Shown: positions 6,195 to 8,966 of the stretch, piece after piece | Position numbering within the stretch: position 1 is the first letter of the stretch | How the letters are laid out: each line of letters opens with the position of its first letter | Assembly: GCA_029259675.1 (NCBI GenBank) | Contig: JAJDES010000331.1 | Coordinates: forward strand, 1 to 8,966 | Origin: Planctomycetota bacterium | GTDB lineage: Bacteria > Planctomycetota > UBA1135 > GCA-002686595 | DNA: 8,966 nucleotides | Direction: 5' to 3' | Position numbers and translations under genes: made by a program | Notes under the pieces: generated by a model | What the model was told of the DNA's origin: nothing | The model's database searches: none | The model's input: the letters and a program-made list of their open reading frames with translations, nothing else

Positions 6195-8966
6195 TCAATC
6201 GCCTTGGGACTGTAGCAACTTGGTCGAGGGTCGGAAGGAGCGCAGGCCCGAGTCATCGGAAACCCAAAGGCGTCCATCGGGCACCAAACTGTTGGGCGCT
6301 TCCCAGGCCACATACACCCAGTTGCCGGACCGGCTGATCGTGAAGCGTGTGATGGACTCGCCGGTGCGACTCACTCGGTATTCGTCATCCTCGATTTTGA
6401 CCGTCCAATCATCCCAATTCGATCGCAATTGTCGCTCCGACTGGGCCTTGCGGCGCAAGACGACTTGGTTGGGCGGCGTCTCCATTCGGTGCGCGGTTGG
6501 ATCTTCATTCTCGAAGAGCGCTTGCTCTCTGAATGTTCGCGGCGTGACCGTCTTTTCCCAACGAGCCACTCGCCCGTCGGCAAAGCGCGCGGAGACTCCG
6601 CTTCGTGTAACGAGCGGCCCCTCCGTGGGCGGCGATTTGAGGTTTGCGGGCCCTTCGCTGGTTCCCTTCTCAACGTCGATCAACCAGGCCATGCCGTCCT
6701 CGGACAGCACCAAGAGGGATCCGGGACGACGCGGCAAAAAGACGGGGGTTCGAGCGATGCCTCCCAGGGAACGCAAATTTATGGACCAGCGTTCCACTCC
6801 GTCGGGCGACAGTCGCAAGATCATTCCCGAGCGATCCGCAATGATGTGGTCTTCGCCAACGGGAACGGGCACAGCTTCAATGCGGTTTGCGGTCGGCCAG
6901 CTGCGTTCGGGCAAGCGGTGCATGTGCACCATAAGGTCGGTCGGTCCGTTGACGGTTAAGCGCTGGGATTCTGAGCCCGGCAATTCGAATAGGATTTCGA
7001 TTCGCTCGCCAAAGCGCGAATCGACGCTGAAGGGTGCGACCATTTCCTTGTCTTGGAAGGTGGCGCGCGCTCCGGGCGGAACGCTTTCGACCCGCCAGGG
7101 CAAGCGATGGCGCGTCAAATCGATTTCGGCGGCAATAAGGACTTCCCGTGCGGCCTCGTGATCTCCTTTGAGAGCCAATTCGTAGGCCTGGCTGGCGGCC
7201 GTTGCCTTGCGGCGCGTTTGTGTCAACTCCTCCGACAGCAGCCGCTCCAATTCGTCTCCGTCGTCGAGTTCAATCAGGCGGGCGTAGACATCAAGGGCTC
7301 GATCGTAATCGCCGGCAAGGGCGTGAACGCGAGCGGAGGCGAGCAAGATGTCCTGCTGGCGTTCGAGTTTTTCGCGATCCGCGCGGGCGCGCTCGACCGA
7401 TCGAAATTCCTGTCGCTCGAAGATGCCCTGGCGCAACTCCGTGATGCGGAAGAGAAAGGGCTCGACGCCCTCTTCTCCCTCATGCGGTCGCGAGGCATCC
7501 ACAACATTCGAAAGCAATTCAATCAGTTCTTCTTCGGTGTCGAGGTCCAGCATGGTGGCATCGACTTGCAATTCCAGCGCACCGGCCATCTCCTCCAGGC
7601 GTCCGGCCAAAATGTTCAGTAGGGCCGAGCGAGTGGGCCATTCTTCTCCGCGTGCCGAATTGATGTAGGGGCGCTCAAAAGCCAGTGCGTGCTCGAGTGC
7701 AACCAAAGGCTTACCGAGCTTGCACTCATCTTCCAACTCTTGGAATTGAGCCTGAAATTTTTGTTTTTGTTGCTCTTCGAGTTCCCGACGGCGGCGATCG
7801 ATCTGGGTGCGCAGATCGACAATTGTTTCGCTTTCGTCATTCGGGAAGTAGGCGTCAAGTAAGACCAGCGCCTGGGTCGGCTTTTCCAAAAGATTCCGAA
7901 TTTCCCCGAGCATGCGCTCGTTCTCGCGAGTGCTCTTGAGCTTGACTAGAGCAACCAGTGAGAACATGAGCAGCACGGCAACTCCGATGAGCGCGTTGCG
8001 ACGGCGTTTGAGCCTTGTGTTCCTGTCGGCGCGGGCTTGCAGCAAGAGCCCGTGCGCTTCGCGCTGTTCGGGGTCCACCTGCAAGAGGCTGCGCAAAGCG
8101 GAGGCGGCGCGATCGGTTTGGCCCTGCTCGATGAGCTCACGGCTGGCGGCGAGCACACGCTCGCTGCCCATTTCGAGCAAACCCACCTGGGCCATGCGCG
8201 TGCCGATTTCGATTCGCAAGCCGATTTGATCGACGATTTGCGTGTCGGCCAAGCGCAGCAGGATTTCAGCCCGTTTGGGGAAACTGCGCTCCTGGAAATT
8301 GCGTGCGAGACGCAGCAATTCGTTGGCGACTTCTTCGGTGTGCGGCCCGGCAACTTCCTGTGCGGATAGCACCGCCGTGCGGTGAACGGCAATCGCGTCG
8401 CGCTTGTGAGCGCCGATGTAGGCTTGCCAACGAGCTAGGCAGTCCTCACGAGCGGGGGATGCAAAATCGAGTTTGTGCAGCAATCGCCGAGCTTCGCGCG
8501 CGGGCATCGGCTCCATGGCCTCCAGCAGATTGCCCTCCTCCCATTCGTGCAGCAGCAACGCTGCATCCTCAATCATCATGGGCCCTGCGGGCGCGTAACG
8601 CATCCAGCCGAGCAGTCGTGAGGAGGCGCGTCCGGTGCGCTTGCTTTGCAGTTCGTATTGCGCGGCTACCAACAGCTCGCGGTGATCGGCAATGCGCACT
8701 CGACCCTGGGCCATGTGCTCGCCGATGGCGCCCATGCACTGACGCAAGGGTTGTCCGAGTCGGTCGGAAATCTCAAGCACCGTCGAGTTGCCGTCGCAGT
8801 GACTGAGGAAATCGCGGTGATTCGGCTCTTGCTCGAGCAGCACCTGCGCGCGCGGCATGTCGTACGCGGCCAGGTCCTTGGCGGCCGAGCCCTCGTGCTC
8901 GTCGGCCATGCGCGCATGTTCGAGCAGCAAGAATTCAACCGGATAGCCCGGGCCGATGTGCGGAGC
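6195..8966 (-). CDS. Single-pass membrane protein: DUF4388-like end, winged helix, TPR, PEGA-like and propeller regions, 5' end outside
   Basis: The frame is open to the right edge, so the gene is 5'-partial; the TTG at 8930 is internal. Residues are numbered from that TTG. The first residues (FLLLEHARMADEHE) resemble the end of a DUF4388 (PatA N-terminal-like) domain. About 39-82 looks like the winged-helix segment that often follows it (FLSHCDGNSTVLEISDRLG). Helical, partly TPR-like repeats fill 200-300. KRRR at 308-311 precedes one membrane helix (313-331), so the N-terminus is probably cytoplasmic and the rest periplasmic. Then come a charged coiled coil (370-405), TPR-like helices (525-605), a PEGA-like domain (611-672, beginning WRVESVPPGARATF) and a beta-rich region (680-911) with PQQ-propeller-like strands such as IIADRSGMILRLSPDGVERW. 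The architecture suggests signal transfer across the membrane. The output is unknown and no kinase or nuclease motif is visible. Confidence 0.88.
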   Translation of the reverse strand, partial: APHIGPGYPVEFLLLEHARMADEHEGSAAKDLAAYDMPRAQVLLEQEPNHRDFLSHCDGNSTVLEISDRLGQPLRQCMGAIGEHMAQGRVRIADHRELLVAAQYELQSKRTGRASSRLLGWMRYAPAGPMMIEDAALLLHEWEEGNLLEAMEPMPAREARRLLHKLDFASPAREDCLARWQAYIGAHKRDAIAVHRTAVLSAQEVAGPHTEEVANELLRLARNFQERSFPKRAEILLRLADTQIVDQIGLRIEIGTRMAQVGLLEMGSERVLAASRELIEQGQTDRAASALRSLLQVDPEQREAHGLLLQARADRNTRLKRRRNALIGVAVLLMFSLVALVKLKSTRENERMLGEIRNLLEKPTQALVLLDAYFPNDESETIVDLRTQIDRRRRELEEQQKQKFQAQFQELEDECKLGKPLVALEHALAFERPYINSARGEEWPTRSALLNILAGRLEEMAGALELQVDATMLDLDTEEELIELLSNVVDASRPHEGEEGVEPFLFRITELRQGIFERQEFRSVERARADREKLERQQDILLASARVHALAGDYDRALDVYARLIELDDGDELERLLSEELTQTRRKATAASQAYELALKGDHEAAREVLIAAEIDLTRHRLPWRVESVPPGARATFQDKEMVAPFSVDSRFGERIEILFELPGSESQRLTVNGPTDLMVHMHRLPERSWPTANRIEAVPVPVGEDHIIADRSGMILRLSPDGVERWSINLRSLGGIARTPVFLPRRPGSLLVLSEDGMAWLIDVEKGTSEGPANLKSPPTEGPLVTRSGVSARFADGRVARWEKTVTPRTFREQALFENEDPTAHRMETPPNQVVLRRKAQSERQLRSNWDDWTVKIEDDEYRVSRTGESITRFTISRSGNWVYVAWEAPNSLVPDGRLWVSDDSGLRSFRPSTKLLQSQGD

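Noticed and set aside
5887..7161. 424-codon plus-strand frame spanning the convergent junction
   Set aside because: It overlaps the end of the secreted protein gene in another frame and about 970 bases of the minus-strand membrane protein; its product is Arg/Ser-rich without domains.

Overview
The window reads as a stretch of a GC-rich bacterial chromosome, most likely Planctomycetota or a similar lineage with large cell-envelope proteins. This assignment is inferred from protein architecture: a DUF4388-like tail joined through one membrane segment to TPR, PEGA-like and propeller-like regions, a Ser-rich exported protein with HEAT-like helices, and a secreted beta-rich protein with a repeated core. 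No rRNA, tRNA, transposase, CRISPR array or phage gene was seen. I ran no database search.

Layout from left to right. Positions 1-3040 (minus) hold most of a very long, membrane-anchored coiled-coil protein whose 3' end lies beyond the left edge. Positions 3041-3457 are non-coding or nearly so and carry inverted repeats just upstream of that gene. Positions 3458-4444 (minus) encode a probable exported or lipid-anchored protein with HEAT-like helices. A 132-base divergent intergenic region (4445-4576) separates it from a plus-strand secreted protein (4577-6121) with an unusual basic, repeat-bearing N-terminus. A GC-rich hairpin sits in the 73-base convergent gap (6122-6194). The rest (6195-8966, minus) is a large single-pass membrane protein whose 5' end lies beyond the right edge.

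All four genes look devoted to the envelope: a tethered cytoplasmic rod, an exported helical-repeat protein, a secreted beta-rich protein, and a transmembrane protein with a cytoplasmic signalling-type end and a periplasmic propeller. They may cooperate, but apart from proximity nothing in the sequence proves it. The spacing (417, 132 and 73 bases) does not indicate one tight operon.

The most distinctive signals are a tryptophan ladder spaced by exactly 49 residues (seven heptads) in the coiled-coil protein, a leader region with competing inverted repeats upstream of the same gene, and five pentapeptide repeats preceding the signal-peptide-like segment of the secreted protein.
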